35,543 nt of DNA from Dehalococcoidales bacterium. GTDB lineage: Bacteria; Chloroflexota; Dehalococcoidia; Dehalococcoidales; UBA3254. The stretch is from the NCBI GenBank assembly GCA_016926695.1, contig JAFGOB010000126.1, positions 1-35,543 on the forward strand, given 5' to 3'. The first letter of the stretch is position 1. The number at the start of each line of letters is the position of its first letter. This document shows positions 7,933-16,723 of the stretch, piece after piece. The notes under the pieces were generated by a model, which searched no databases, was not told the DNA's origin, and worked only from the letters and a program-made list of their open reading frames with translations. Made by a program: the position numbers and the translations under genes.

Positions 7933-10044
7933 TTAAATGGAGCGGGCTGCGCGAAATCCGGCGGCGATAGCATCGACTATCTCGTGAGGCTCCTGGCAGT
8001 CACCCACAGCGTAAGTTTCAGGAACATGGCCGGTCAGGCTGTCCATCAGTCCCGTATCGGGTTTGAGCGGCAGGGCTGGAACGATGCTATCGGCCTCAAG
8101 AATCTGTTTTTCACCTGCGGCATCAATAATGGTCAGACCTTTGTCGGTTATCTCCACGTATTCTTTGACGCCGCTGATCAACCTGACGCCTTTGATATTG
8201 AACCATCTTAACAGGGCTCCCCTGAGATGGAAAAACATTCCCTCTCCCAGCATGCCGGCCTTATCGACAATGGTTACCCTGCGTCCCCTTTTTACCAGGA
8301 ACTCAGCCAGCTCGAATCCATGTTTGCCTCCGCCTATGATGACCACCCGTTTCCCCACCGGCATCCAGAACCGGGTCAACCATCTCAGTGTTGCTGGTTC
8401 GAAATACCTGAGAAAGAATTTCAACCGGCTGTGTAATTCCGAAGCGCTGACCACAATGCTGCGGTCGATGCCTTTGATATCTGGCATAGCAGGTTTTCCG
8501 CCCGTGGCCACGATAACCACGTCGGGTTTGAGATCAGTGGCCTTGGCAGCATCCAGTTCCTGGCCCCGGTTGATCTTGACTCCCAGGCGGGTGATCTGTC
8601 TTTCCAGATAACGTATCAAAATGGGCAGGTCTTCAATCTCCAGTCCCTTGACCAGTGCAGCCAGCGGGACGATTCCTCCCAGTTTGGATGACTTTTCATA
8701 CAGCGTAACGTCATGACCTCTGAGTGCGGCAACCCGGGCTGCTTCCATCCCGGAAGGTCCTCCACCTATGACCATGACCTTTTTCTTTCTGGCGGCTGGT
8801 TGGAGGTTGTAGGAGTCTTCCGAGCCGATAAAGGCATTGACGCGGCAGCGTTTGACCATTGAAGAATCCAGGCAGGTATGGCAGGCGGTGCAGGGAGCGA
8901 TGTCGTCCAGATGGCCCGCGGCCAGTTTATTGGGAAGCTCCGGGTCGGCGAACAGCCTGCGGTTCAGTGCGATGAAGTCCGCTCTGCCTTCTTGCAGTAT
9001 CTTTTCTCCCATGGCGGGGTCGAGCCTGCCGACGGTGATAAGTGGTACGGGGACTGCTTTCTTTATTGCCGCAGCCAGGGGTACATGCGCGCCTGCACCG
9101 TGATGGGTGGCATCGTAGTTGGCAGGGAAAGCGTCTGCCGGGAAAGGCGATTCGGGATAGAACAGCGCATCCGGAAAAAATCCGGCGACATGATAGCCAA
9201 GCCATTGGGAACGTACCTGGATCGCGTCTGCCCCGGCTTCTACCAGCAGTCTGGCCGTATTAACGCTGTCATCGGAAGAAATCAGCAAATCCCCGACGCC
9301 GGCAATACGACCGTCCTCGATGCCGTTGATGGTCACGCAGACCGGGAAGTCCTTTCCCAGGCGTTTTTTGATCTCATGGATGATGGTCCTTAACAGCCTG
9401 GTGCGGTTTTCCAGGCTGCCGCCGTAGGCGTCCTGCCGCCTGTTCCAGAACGGTGAAAGGAAATTGTGCAGGAGATGGCTGCTGCCGGAGTTGATATCCA
9501 CACCATCGAAGCCGGCCTTCTGTCCGCGTACCGCCGCACTGGCGAATTTGTCGATTATTTCCCCGATCTCAGCAACAGTCAGTTCTCTTGGTTCCATGTT
9601 ATGGAAGTCGTTATCTGCCTTCATGCTGACGGGGGAGGAGGCAATCGGCTTTCCCGTATTCAGCGGGGGTACTCCCGGCGGGTCCCAGTGCATGGTCTGC
9701 CAGGGTCCGTCATGGTTCATCTGCATGAAAGCAGGGCAGCCGTGATCGTGAATCATCTTCGTCAATTCGCTCATGCCATCGATAAACTTGTCCTCATCAA
9801 GGCGGTACCGCCGCCTCCATCGTCCGCCAATGGGAAAGTCTACTATAGGAGATTCCACGATTAAAAGACCAACTCCGCCGCGGGCCAGGGCCTCATAGAA
9901 AGCCATCACACGTCCGTTCATTTTCAGGTCGTCAACATCGGAATAGAGCATGGCGGCTCCGGGTTTTATTATGCGGTTCCTTGTTTTAACAGTACCGATA
10001 TGAGAAGGTTCCAGCAATTTTTCAAACTGTGAGGCAGCATTCAT
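7933..10044 (-). CDS. OYE-type NADH:flavin oxidoreductase / 2-enoate reductase family (FMN, 4Fe-4S, FAD)
   Basis: A 703-residue multidomain flavoenzyme. Residues 1 to about 360 form the FMN TIM barrel, with the family signature HLLHNFLSPFWNRRQDAYGG. Cysteines 385, 388, 391 and 400 probably bind a 4Fe-4S cluster. An FAD site (VIGGGPSG near 425-432) and a second Rossmann motif (VVIIGGGKHGFELAEFL) complete the layout seen in 2,4-dienoyl-CoA reductase FadH, trimethylamine dehydrogenase and clostridial 2-enoate reductases. Such enzymes reduce activated C=C bonds. The family also includes, as I recall, gut enzymes acting on flavanones, which would suit the polyphenol theme of the window. ATG at 10044 is chosen because AAGGAGAG precedes it at good spacing; an upstream in-frame start at 10086 lacks this. 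The Cys spacing (x2, x2, x8) is tighter than in FadH. Its promoter overlaps a dyad. Confidence 0.85.
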   Translation of the reverse strand: MNAASQFEKLLEPSHIGTVKTRNRIIKPGAAMLYSDVDDLKMNGRVMAFYEALARGGVGLLIVESPIVDFPIGGRWRRRYRLDEDKFIDGMSELTKMIHDHGCPAFMQMNHDGPWQTMHWDPPGVPPLNTGKPIASSPVSMKADNDFHNMEPRELTVAEIGEIIDKFASAAVRGQKAGFDGVDINSGSSHLLHNFLSPFWNRRQDAYGGSLENRTRLLRTIIHEIKKRLGKDFPVCVTINGIEDGRIAGVGDLLISSDDSVNTARLLVEAGADAIQVRSQWLGYHVAGFFPDALFYPESPFPADAFPANYDATHHGAGAHVPLAAAIKKAVPVPLITVGRLDPAMGEKILQEGRADFIALNRRLFADPELPNKLAAGHLDDIAPCTACHTCLDSSMVKRCRVNAFIGSEDSYNLQPAARKKKVMVIGGGPSGMEAARVAALRGHDVTLYEKSSKLGGIVPLAALVKGLEIEDLPILIRYLERQITRLGVKINRGQELDAAKATDLKPDVVIVATGGKPAMPDIKGIDRSIVVSASELHSRLKFFLRYFEPATLRWLTRFWMPVGKRVVIIGGGKHGFELAEFLVKRGRRVTIVDKAGMLGEGMFFHLRGALLRWFNIKGVRLISGVKEYVEITDKGLTIIDAAGEKQILEADSIVPALPLKPDTGLMDSLTGHVPETYAVGDCQEPHEIVDAIAAGFRAARSI

Positions 10045-10073
10045 CTGTGTTCTCTCCTTCCGGGAATCTCTTC

Positions 10074-10102
10074 TTAATAGTATCAAAATCGAATACTATC
10101 AA
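10074..10102 (-). promoter_or_regulatory. Promoter of the OYE-type reductase gene
   Basis: Read on the minus strand: TTGATA (10102-10097), 17-nt spacer, TATTAA (10079-10074). Expected start of transcription is near 10067, about 23 nt before the ATG, with the Shine-Dalgarno site in that leader. Confidence 0.5.
10077..10099. promoter_or_regulatory. Dyad operator candidate inside the OYE promoter
   Basis: ATAGTAT - 9 nt - ATACTAT, a perfect 7-bp inverted repeat. It fills the space between the -35 and -10 boxes of the OYE promoter and overlaps both, a classic repressor position. Confidence 0.45.
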
Positions 10103-10259
10103 TTTTATACTAAACCGGCTTTTACGACAAATAAATGGGGCAGTCGCTTGCGCGCTTCAGATTATGCACCGGAGTGGTAGTTAGACCAAATGAATTTTAG
10201 CACCCTTACCATACCGACATGGGTTTATGATCTATAAACAAAAAGGTCTATGTTCATAC

Positions 10260-10288
10260 TTGACAATCGTGTGTGTAAGTCATAACAT
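10260..10288 (+). promoter_or_regulatory. Promoter of the first solute-binding protein gene
   Basis: TTGACA (10260-10265), exact 17-nt spacer, TAACAT (10283-10288). A perfect TATAAT also occurs at 10295-10300 but without a matching -35. The start codon at 10345 follows a strong AAAGGAGG at 10327-10333 with a rather long 11-nt spacing. Confidence 0.5.
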
Positions 10289-10344
10289 TTTAACTATAAT
10301 TTGGAACAGGCTTTCCGATAAATAGAAAGGAGGTACACCGGGTA

Positions 10345-11970
10345 ATGAAACGTCTATGGCTAATCTTGCTGCTGGTAACCATAATATGCTGTTTCCTTTT
10401 TACTGGTTGCGGAGGAAATGAAACCACCGTATCGACCCCGAAGAGTACTGCTGCTTCAACGCCCGCCGCCTCAACCGCCAAGGTCCCCTCAACAACAACG
10501 GCTTCAACCGGTACTGAAAAATATGGCGGCACCCTGGTAATAGTCTGCGATGAGTCTATTGACTCCATGGGTTACCCAGCCGAAGCCCAACCTAAAGGAT
10601 TTTTGTATTACAAGTATGCTCTGCCTATCATGGAGACACTGGTAAACATGGATACCCAGGAGAACATCACACCGGGTCTGGCCGAATCCTGGGATGTCTC
10701 AGCCGATGGTAAGACTATTACCCTGCATTTACACAAGGATATAAAGTTCCATGACGGTACGGATTTCAATGCCGCGGCTGTTAAGACTAATCTGGAAGCC
10801 TGGGACTTGAAATTTGCTCCCTATCTGGCTAATGTCACCTCAATCGGTACTCCGGATGACTATACTGTTCAGTTGAATCTGCAAAAATTCGACTCGCTGC
10901 TCCTGGTCAGGTTAGCTACGGGTGCGGTTGGCATGATCGCCTCGCCCACAGCGATGAAAAAAGAAACCACCCCGGAAACAGTCGCCCAGGACCACATGAT
11001 AGGTACCGGACCTTTTACTCTGGTAGACTGGAAGCGTCAGGATTTTGTTAAATACAAAAAGAATCCTGATTACTGGCAAAAAGGCAAACCCTATCTGGAT
11101 GCTCTGGAGTTCCGTTTCGTGACGGACTATATGACCCGGCAGATGTCTTTTAAGTCAGGAGAAGCTCATTATACCGGCGCCCTTTATCCGGTGGATGCCC
11201 ACAATCTTGAAAAGGAAGGATACCGCATCGAACCCAGTGAATTGACTTTCGTGTGGAAATTTTTCCCCGACGGTGCGAATCCTGATTCACCTTTCTCCAA
11301 ACTCGCCGTACGCGAGGCAGTCGAGTATGCGATTGACAGGGATACTATAGCCCAGGGCGTCGGGGAAGGTTATATGACGGCGGCCTATCAATTCTCACAG
11401 CCTAAAGCTCCTTATTTCACTGCTGACTATCCCGACCGGGTTTATAATGTTGCAAAAGCTAAAGAGCTGCTGGCCTCGGCCGGCTATCCCAGCGGTTTCA
11501 AGTCCAGGATTATCACCGACGTCAGGGTTAAAATGGACCTGGTAACCGCTGTCCAGAAGTATCTTAAAGATGCAGGCATAGATTGCGAAGTCGAAGTAGC
11601 CGATGTGCCCAGAATGACGGATATGATGAGATCAGGTTGGGAAAATGCCCTTTTATGGGAGGGATATCCTTCAGGGTCTACACAATCGGTATTCAATAGT
11701 ATGTTTGGTACACCCAATACAATGGTCAGTATCTACAGGCCGGAAGGCTGGCAGACAAGCTGGGATGCCATGATAGCCAACCCGGACGACGCTTCTCGTT
11801 TAACTCAATGGAAACAGAAAATGAAAGAAGAGGCTGATAACGTAATGGCGATCCCCCTGATCTACGACCACCGTCTCTATGCCTCCCAGACCAGCGTTCA
11901 GGATATCGGTTGGTCTGCCGGACTGAATGCTATGTGGTGGGATCCTGCCAATACCTGGTTAAGCAAATAA
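10345..11970 (+). CDS. ABC transporter substrate-binding lipoprotein, family 5
   Basis: A 541-residue lipoprotein that captures the ligand of an oligopeptide/dipeptide/nickel-type ABC importer. The signal peptide (residues 1-21) ends at FTGC with Cys22 as lipidation site; a Thr/Ser/Pro/Ala-rich linker follows to about residue 52, then the SBP_bac_5 fold begins at YGGTLVIV. Family landmarks include LAESWDVSADGKTITLHLHK, KFHDGTDF and GTGPFTLVDW. Family 5 proteins bind peptides, but also sugars, opines, aromatic or flavonoid-like molecules and metals, so the ligand is open. The gene points toward its presumed permease/ATPase operon, which lies on the other strand, and a strong terminator separates the two. 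Confidence 0.92.
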   Translation: MKRLWLILLLVTIICCFLFTGCGGNETTVSTPKSTAASTPAASTAKVPSTTTASTGTEKYGGTLVIVCDESIDSMGYPAEAQPKGFLYYKYALPIMETLVNMDTQENITPGLAESWDVSADGKTITLHLHKDIKFHDGTDFNAAAVKTNLEAWDLKFAPYLANVTSIGTPDDYTVQLNLQKFDSLLLVRLATGAVGMIASPTAMKKETTPETVAQDHMIGTGPFTLVDWKRQDFVKYKKNPDYWQKGKPYLDALEFRFVTDYMTRQMSFKSGEAHYTGALYPVDAHNLEKEGYRIEPSELTFVWKFFPDGANPDSPFSKLAVREAVEYAIDRDTIAQGVGEGYMTAAYQFSQPKAPYFTADYPDRVYNVAKAKELLASAGYPSGFKSRIITDVRVKMDLVTAVQKYLKDAGIDCEVEVADVPRMTDMMRSGWENALLWEGYPSGSTQSVFNSMFGTPNTMVSIYRPEGWQTSWDAMIANPDDASRLTQWKQKMKEEADNVMAIPLIYDHRLYASQTSVQDIGWSAGLNAMWWDPANTWLSK

Positions 11971-11996
11971 ATCGCATCTGAAGAACTGTCGGTTTC

Positions 11997-12037
11997 GGGA
12001 GTACCGGGCACAAAAATAAAAACCGGTACTCCCTTTT
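11997..12037 (+). terminator. Rho-independent terminator after the first binding-protein gene
   Basis: An 11-bp perfect stem GGGAGTACCGG/CCGGTACTCCC (11997-12007/12023-12033) with a 15-nt A-rich loop and a TTTT run on the plus strand. It lies 26 nt past the binding-protein stop and could also slow transcription arriving from the convergent operon. Confidence 0.7.
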
Positions 12038-12065
12038 ACGGTCATCTCGATCTGCCGGGAGTGTA

Positions 12066-13049
12066 CTACACTCTCAAGCAGGCTACTTCATGGCCTCCGC
12101 CGATATCACGTAACGGCGGCCTCTGTTCGCGGCAATCATCGGTAGCCAGCTCGCAGCGGGGATGGAAATGGCAGCCTGACGGAGGGTGGGCCGAACTGGG
12201 GACCTCTCCTTTCAGAATGATACGCTGCCGGCTTTTCTCCAGAACCGGGTTCGGGATAGGTACAGCCGAGAGTAACGCCTGGGTATAGGGATGCAGAGGA
12301 TTTTCGTAAAGCTCCCTGGACGGAGCGATTTCCATGATACGTCCCAGGTACATTACTGCCACCCGGTCACTGATATGCTGAACGACAGAAAGGTCATGGG
12401 CAATGAAGAGATAGGACAGCCCCAGGGTCTTTTGAAGCTCTTCGAGAAGATTGATTATTTGAGCCTGTATTGAGACATCCAGGGCCGAAATAGGCTCATC
12501 ACAAATGATGAAAGAAGGGTGACTGGCAATAGCCCGGGCAATTCCCAGACGCTGCCGCTGTCCGCCGCTGAATTCATGAGGCACCCGGTCCATCATGCTG
12601 GGATTCAGCCCTACCTGTTTAAACAGCGCAGCCACTTTATCATTAAAGTCACTTTTATCCGCAAGCTGATGGATTTGCAGGGGAAGACCTACTATTGAAG
12701 CGGCTGATTGGCGGGGATTAAGTGAACCGTAAGGATCCTGGAAAATAGCGCTCATGTGACGCCGTAAAGGTCTTAATTCGCGGTCTTTGATGTAAGAAAT
12801 GTCTCTTCCATGAAAGAAGATACTACCGGAAGTAGGAGTGTATAGGCGTAATATGGTGCGTCCGGTGGTTGTTTTCCCGCAGCCGCTTTCTCCTACCAGA
12901 CCGAGGGTCTCATTCTTTTTTATGGTAAAACTGATGTCATCCACTGCTTTAATGTCACTGACCTTGCGGCGCGTTAATCCCCGTGTAATGGGAAAATACA
13001 CCTTCAGGTTCTTGACTGCCAGGATAATATCAACATTCCGGGTTTCCAT
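12066..13049 (-). CDS. Oligopeptide/dipeptide-type ABC transporter ATP-binding protein (OppF/DppF-like)
   Basis: A 327-residue nucleotide-binding subunit. Visible motifs: Walker A GESGCGKT (53-60), Q-loop FQDPYGSLNPRQ, signature SGGQRQR (161-167), Walker B IICDEP (Asp184, Glu185), H-loop IAHDLSVV, and the C-terminal oligopeptide-transporter extension with CHFHPRCELATDDC and a final VACLRV. The start overlaps the stop of the upstream ATPase gene by one base (TAATG) with GGAG just before it, so translation is coupled. It is the last gene of the B-C-D-F operon. Confidence 0.93.
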   Translation of the reverse strand: METRNVDIILAVKNLKVYFPITRGLTRRKVSDIKAVDDISFTIKKNETLGLVGESGCGKTTTGRTILRLYTPTSGSIFFHGRDISYIKDRELRPLRRHMSAIFQDPYGSLNPRQSAASIVGLPLQIHQLADKSDFNDKVAALFKQVGLNPSMMDRVPHEFSGGQRQRLGIARAIASHPSFIICDEPISALDVSIQAQIINLLEELQKTLGLSYLFIAHDLSVVQHISDRVAVMYLGRIMEIAPSRELYENPLHPYTQALLSAVPIPNPVLEKSRQRIILKGEVPSSAHPPSGCHFHPRCELATDDCREQRPPLRDIGGGHEVACLRV

Positions 13050-14038
13050 TATTTCTCCTGAAAATCGATATAACAGGCGACATAATGCTGCTCGCCGACC
13101 GGTCGTAGATCAGGCCAGGGCTCTCTCCGGCATTGCTCGGTACGGAAGGCGCAGCGGGGGAAAAAGGCACAATGGGGAGGCATGTTAATAAGATTGGGCG
13201 GCAGACCGGGAATAGGTACCAGTTTCCTCTCAGAGCGTGTTTCGCCCAGTACCGGCACGCATTTCAGCAAGCCAACGGTATAAGGATGCCGGGGATGAAG
13301 GAAAATATCTTCGGAACGGCCTGACTCGACAATTCGCCCGGCATACATAACATAAATTCTCTCCACATAACGGGCGACAACTCCCAGGTTATGGGTAACG
13401 ATGACCAGGGAGGTCTTAAGCTGTCTGACCGTTTTCTGCATCAATTCCAGAAGCTGGGCCTGGGTGGTGACATCCACTGCCGTGGTAGCTTCATCGGCGA
13501 TCAAAATTTTAGGGTTGCAGGACAGGGCCATAGCGATCATCACTCTCTGCCGCATGCCGCCGCTTAACTGGTGGGGGTAGTCATCGATGCGTGTCTCGGA
13601 ATCAGGAATTCCCACCATCTTGAGAAGAGTAATGGACCTTTCGCGGGCTTCCGCCGGCGTCATGGCCAGGTGCAGCTCCAGCACCTCGGTTATCTGCCTC
13701 CGGATTGACAAAACCGGGTTGAGTGACGTCATGGGCTCCTGAAAAATCATGGCGATCTTGGCGCCGCGAATGGCCCTCATCTCTTTGCTTTTAGGTTTGA
13801 ATTTAAGCAGATCGTGACCTTCAAACAACACGTTGCCGGCTACTATCCTGCCTGGCGGGCTGCTGATCAACTGTATTACGGAAAGCATGCTTACGGATTT
13901 TCCACAGCCGCTTTCTCCCACCAGACCGATAATTTCTCCTTCGTTAAGATAGAGCGAAAACCCATCCACTGCCTTGACCAGGCCGCGATAGGTAATAAAA
14001 TGGGTCGATAGATTCTCTACATCAAGCAAATGTGCCAC
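13049..14038 (-). CDS. Oligopeptide/dipeptide-type ABC transporter ATP-binding protein (OppD/DppD-like)
   Basis: A 329-residue ATPase with Walker A GESGCGKS (41-48), Q-loop FQEPMTSLNP, signature LSGGMRQR (158-165) and the usual Cys-rich C-terminal extension (CAFFPRCAFRTEQC). GTG at 14038 is preferred over ATG at 14113 because GGAG lies 8 nt before it and the shorter protein matches normal family length. The Walker B segment reads ILIADEATTAVDV, where most relatives have ADEPTTALDV; the catalytic Glu183 is kept, so activity is probably intact. It pairs with the OppF-like subunit just downstream and follows the C-type permease. Confidence 0.92.
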   Translation of the reverse strand: MAHLLDVENLSTHFITYRGLVKAVDGFSLYLNEGEIIGLVGESGCGKSVSMLSVIQLISSPPGRIVAGNVLFEGHDLLKFKPKSKEMRAIRGAKIAMIFQEPMTSLNPVLSIRRQITEVLELHLAMTPAEARERSITLLKMVGIPDSETRIDDYPHQLSGGMRQRVMIAMALSCNPKILIADEATTAVDVTTQAQLLELMQKTVRQLKTSLVIVTHNLGVVARYVERIYVMYAGRIVESGRSEDIFLHPRHPYTVGLLKCVPVLGETRSERKLVPIPGLPPNLINMPPHCAFFPRCAFRTEQCRREPWPDLRPVGEQHYVACYIDFQEK

Positions 14039-14147
14039 GCCGAATTCTCCACGGTTACCTGAAATTTGTCTCCACCCTGTCACCGGACGCTGCCTGACAG
14101 TCATTTCCATCATTCCCGGATGACGGCGGTCCGCGATGGCAGATCAC

Positions 14148-15077
14148 CTAGACCACACCTCTCAGGCGGGGATCAAGAGCATCTCTCAAGCCGTCGCCAA
14201 CCATATTGAAACCGAAAACAGCGATCATTATTGCGATACCGGGGGCAAAGGCCAGAACAGGATTGGAAAGCAGATACTTGTAGCCGTCATTCACCATGCT
14301 ACCCCAGGCTGCGGTAGGTTGGGTGATGCCCACGCCAAGGAAGCTAAGGCCGGCCTCTGCCAGAATAACCGCTCCCAGACCGATGGTCAGCGTCACCAGG
14401 AGGGGGGCGAAGGCATTGGGTAAAATCTGCTGCACCATGATGCGGAAGTTGCTTAATCCCATTGTCCGCGCAGCCAGTACGTATTCATTCTGTTTTACCG
14501 AAAGGGCTATGCCGCACATCATACGCGTGGGAGGCGCAATATAGCCGATGCTCAGGGCAATGATCACATTTTTCATACCCCCGCCCAGCAGTGAGGCCAC
14601 CAGCAAGGCTAACAATATCATGGGGAAAGCCATCAGGGCATCTACCAGTCGCATGATGATATTATATGTAAGACCGCCAAAGTAGGCGGCTGTCAGACCG
14701 AGGGTTACACCGATGGCGGTTGATATGAAAACTACCGTGAGACCGATAATCAGCGAGGTCTGAGAACCGTAGATAATACGGCTCAAAGTATCTCTGCCCA
14801 GGGAATCGGTGCCCAGCAGATGGAGGCTGTTGGGATGCTGTAGTTTATGCAGAATATCCAGCTCGTAAGGATCATATGGAGAAATCACCGGCGCCAGGAT
14901 AGCAGCCAGTAACATCAGTACTATACAAACCAGACCGATAACCGGCAGGGGACGGCGGAAGAAGACGGACAGCATACGCCGGGCCTCGCTGTACTTCGGG
15001 GTAACTTCAGCCCAGTCGGCATCATCAACCATCTCAACAACATCCGGGAATTCATTTTCCTTTTTTGGATTATTCAT
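14148..15077 (-). CDS. ABC transporter permease, DppC/OppC-like
   Basis: A 309-residue inner-membrane permease with six predicted helices, the N-terminal DppC pattern (ISPYDPYELD, LGTDSLGRDTLSRIIYGSQTSL) and the EAA-type loop ARTMGLSNFRIMVQQILPNA that contacts the ATPases. ATG at 15077 is chosen because AGGAAG lies 9 nt upstream; the longer frame beginning at 15122 overlaps the upstream permease gene. The first 50 residues are an acidic cytoplasmic tail. Gap to the DppB-like gene is 14 nt. Confidence 0.92.
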   Translation of the reverse strand: MNNPKKENEFPDVVEMVDDADWAEVTPKYSEARRMLSVFFRRPLPVIGLVCIVLMLLAAILAPVISPYDPYELDILHKLQHPNSLHLLGTDSLGRDTLSRIIYGSQTSLIIGLTVVFISTAIGVTLGLTAAYFGGLTYNIIMRLVDALMAFPMILLALLVASLLGGGMKNVIIALSIGYIAPPTRMMCGIALSVKQNEYVLAARTMGLSNFRIMVQQILPNAFAPLLVTLTIGLGAVILAEAGLSFLGVGITQPTAAWGSMVNDGYKYLLSNPVLAFAPGIAIMIAVFGFNMVGDGLRDALDPRLRGVV

Positions 15078-15091
15078 CGTTCCTGACTTCC

Positions 15092-16048
15092 TTAATCGTA
15101 TCTGATCCTGGGATCCAGCCACCCGTAGGCGATATCCACAACCAGGTTCGTCAGCACTACTACCGTTGCTATCATTAATGTGCCTGCCTGCACAATCATG
15201 AAATCCTGCTGCATGACGGAATCCGTCATCAGCCGGCCGACTCCGGGGATATTGAAAATAGTCTCGATTAGTACCGACCCGCCGAAAATGATGCCGACCT
15301 CCATGCCCATAACGGTAATCACCGGGATCAAGGCATTTTTAATAGCATGACGGGCGACAATAACTCTTTCTCTTAAACCTTTGGACCAGGCGGTGCGTAT
15401 ATAGTCCTGGGCTATGACCTCCAGCATTGATGAGCGGGTCAGACGGCAGATCGAGGCCACTGTGAAAAGCGACAAACAGATTACGGGCATAATCACCTGC
15501 CTGATGCTCAAAGAAAAATTCTCGATAGGTGAGGTGTAGCCGTATACCGGCAGCCAGCCTAACTTGAGAGCCAGCAGGTACATCAGCATGATACCCACCC
15601 AGAAAGAGGGGACCGTCACACCGATATTAGCCAGAAAAGTGACTACGGTATCAATCCAGGTACCGCGCCGTAAAGCACAGATTACACCAAATAAAATCCC
15701 CAGAAAGTTGCCGACGATAAAGGATAAGATCCCCAGGTAAATAGTTACCGGCAGGCGTTGTACGATCAGGTAGCGGACACTGACATCCTGATAAATGGAA
15801 ACGCCCAGATCACCCCGGAAAATATCCCCTACCCAGAAAATATATTGAAGCGGCAGGGGTTTGTCCAGACCGAATTTGGCTTTCAGTTCGTTCATCTGGT
15901 CCGGGGTTAATTCCATTATGTCCTGCCCGGTCATGTACATTACCAGCGGGTCCCCGGGCAAAAGCCGAATGAACAGGAAAATCATCACAGTTACCACAAA
16001 AATTACAATCAGGCCCATCAACAATCGGCGAATAACAAATGTCGTCAT
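15092..16048 (-). CDS. ABC transporter permease, DppB/OppB-like
   Basis: A 318-residue permease, first gene of the operon. It starts with the typical RRLLMGLIVIFVVTVMIF helix and RLLPGDP, and carries GLDKPLPLQYIFW, GDLGVSI, the EAA loop region WSKGLRERVIVARHAIKNAL, and the end WLDPRIRYD. It forms the translocation pore with the DppC-like protein. A good promoter lies about 70-100 nt upstream, with a palindrome in the leader. Shine-Dalgarno is weak (GGAAAA). Confidence 0.93.
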   Translation of the reverse strand: MTTFVIRRLLMGLIVIFVVTVMIFLFIRLLPGDPLVMYMTGQDIMELTPDQMNELKAKFGLDKPLPLQYIFWVGDIFRGDLGVSIYQDVSVRYLIVQRLPVTIYLGILSFIVGNFLGILFGVICALRRGTWIDTVVTFLANIGVTVPSFWVGIMLMYLLALKLGWLPVYGYTSPIENFSLSIRQVIMPVICLSLFTVASICRLTRSSMLEVIAQDYIRTAWSKGLRERVIVARHAIKNALIPVITVMGMEVGIIFGGSVLIETIFNIPGVGRLMTDSVMQQDFMIVQAGTLMIATVVVLTNLVVDIAYGWLDPRIRYD

Positions 16049-16096
16049 TATGATTTTCCGTTTGGTTCTTTGTAAATTTGGCTTTTATGATAGGAT

Positions 16097-16106
16097 TGAT
16101 CGATCA
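16097..16106. promoter_or_regulatory. 10-bp palindrome downstream of the ABC operon promoter
   Basis: TGATCGATCA, perfect, located about 10-20 nt after the predicted transcription start of the minus operon. A possible operator; the short length allows chance. Confidence 0.3.
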
Positions 16107-16122
16107 TCGAAATCGTATGTTT

Positions 16123-16151
16123 AATATATGCTTTCTCTCTTTTCTTGTCAA
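16123..16151 (-). promoter_or_regulatory. Promoter of the dppBCDF-like operon
   Basis: On the minus strand a perfect TTGACA (16151-16146), 17-nt spacer and TATATT (16128-16123). Transcription should begin near 16116, giving a leader of about 68 nt before the ATG at 16048. This is among the best promoter matches in the window. Confidence 0.6.
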
Positions 16152-16360
16152 GAGGGATGAACCTGCTATTTTAGACTTTCATTACCGTCCGATTATTGCC
16201 GGGGAACAACCGGAAAGAAAAATATCATAGCCCTGTAGGAGTGAATGCATCAGGATAACAGTATATGTCAATCCAGAGCAAGCTGCTGATTAAGTATCAT
16301 ATTCAGTCCGCTCTGAGGAGGGCTTTGCCCGACGTGAGAGTCTCTTGATTCTGAGATTCT

Positions 16361-16410
16361 ACGGCAACATGCGGTTGCCGTCCCCCGATAGAAATCAAGT
16401 TTTATCGGGG
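16361..16410. repeat. Two adjacent hairpins in the intergenic repeat region
   Basis: First hairpin ACGGCAAC/GTTGCCGT (16361-16368/16374-16381, 5-nt loop). Second hairpin CCCCGATA/TATCGGGG (16383-16390/16403-16410), whose stem extends three pairs inward. The CCCCGAT/ATCGGGG core recurs at 35434-35461. No T-run follows, so repeat elements seem likelier than terminators. Confidence 0.45.
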
Positions 16411-16723
16411 TCCTCCAGCATGACATTTTCATTTGCAGTGGTGCTGGTTACAAGCCAGAATGGACAATTATTACCATGATTATTTGTTTATTCTCCGATA
16501 AGACAAATGATAACAAAAAAGTATCCTTCCGTTGGGCGGTTTGACAGAATTGAGAACGATCAATCATAATTGGCTCAATATCGGGCGACTAAGATGGTCT
16601 TTCCCGTTTCTCCTGCTAAAAACGAGATACATGACGGGACTCAAGCGTGGCGGCTTTAGTTTTTAGCTTGTCGGCGGCATCTATAATCCGTTGCGCGGTA
16701 TTGTATTTTAAATAATGATTAGC

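Larger units (their letters stand above)
10045..10344. other. Divergent regulatory region between the OYE gene and the first binding-protein gene
   Basis: 300 nt without a gene. It carries a minus promoter with overlapping dyad (10074-10102) for the OYE gene and a plus promoter (10260-10288) for the solute-binding protein. The middle (about 10110-10255) shows no further structure that I can support. Confidence 0.55.

Noticed and set aside
10177..10190. Shared 10-mer TGGTCTAACT upstream of both flavin-reductase genes (also near 33700)
   Set aside because: A single 10-bp match in 35 kb on two strands is expected by chance, and it has no dyad symmetry.
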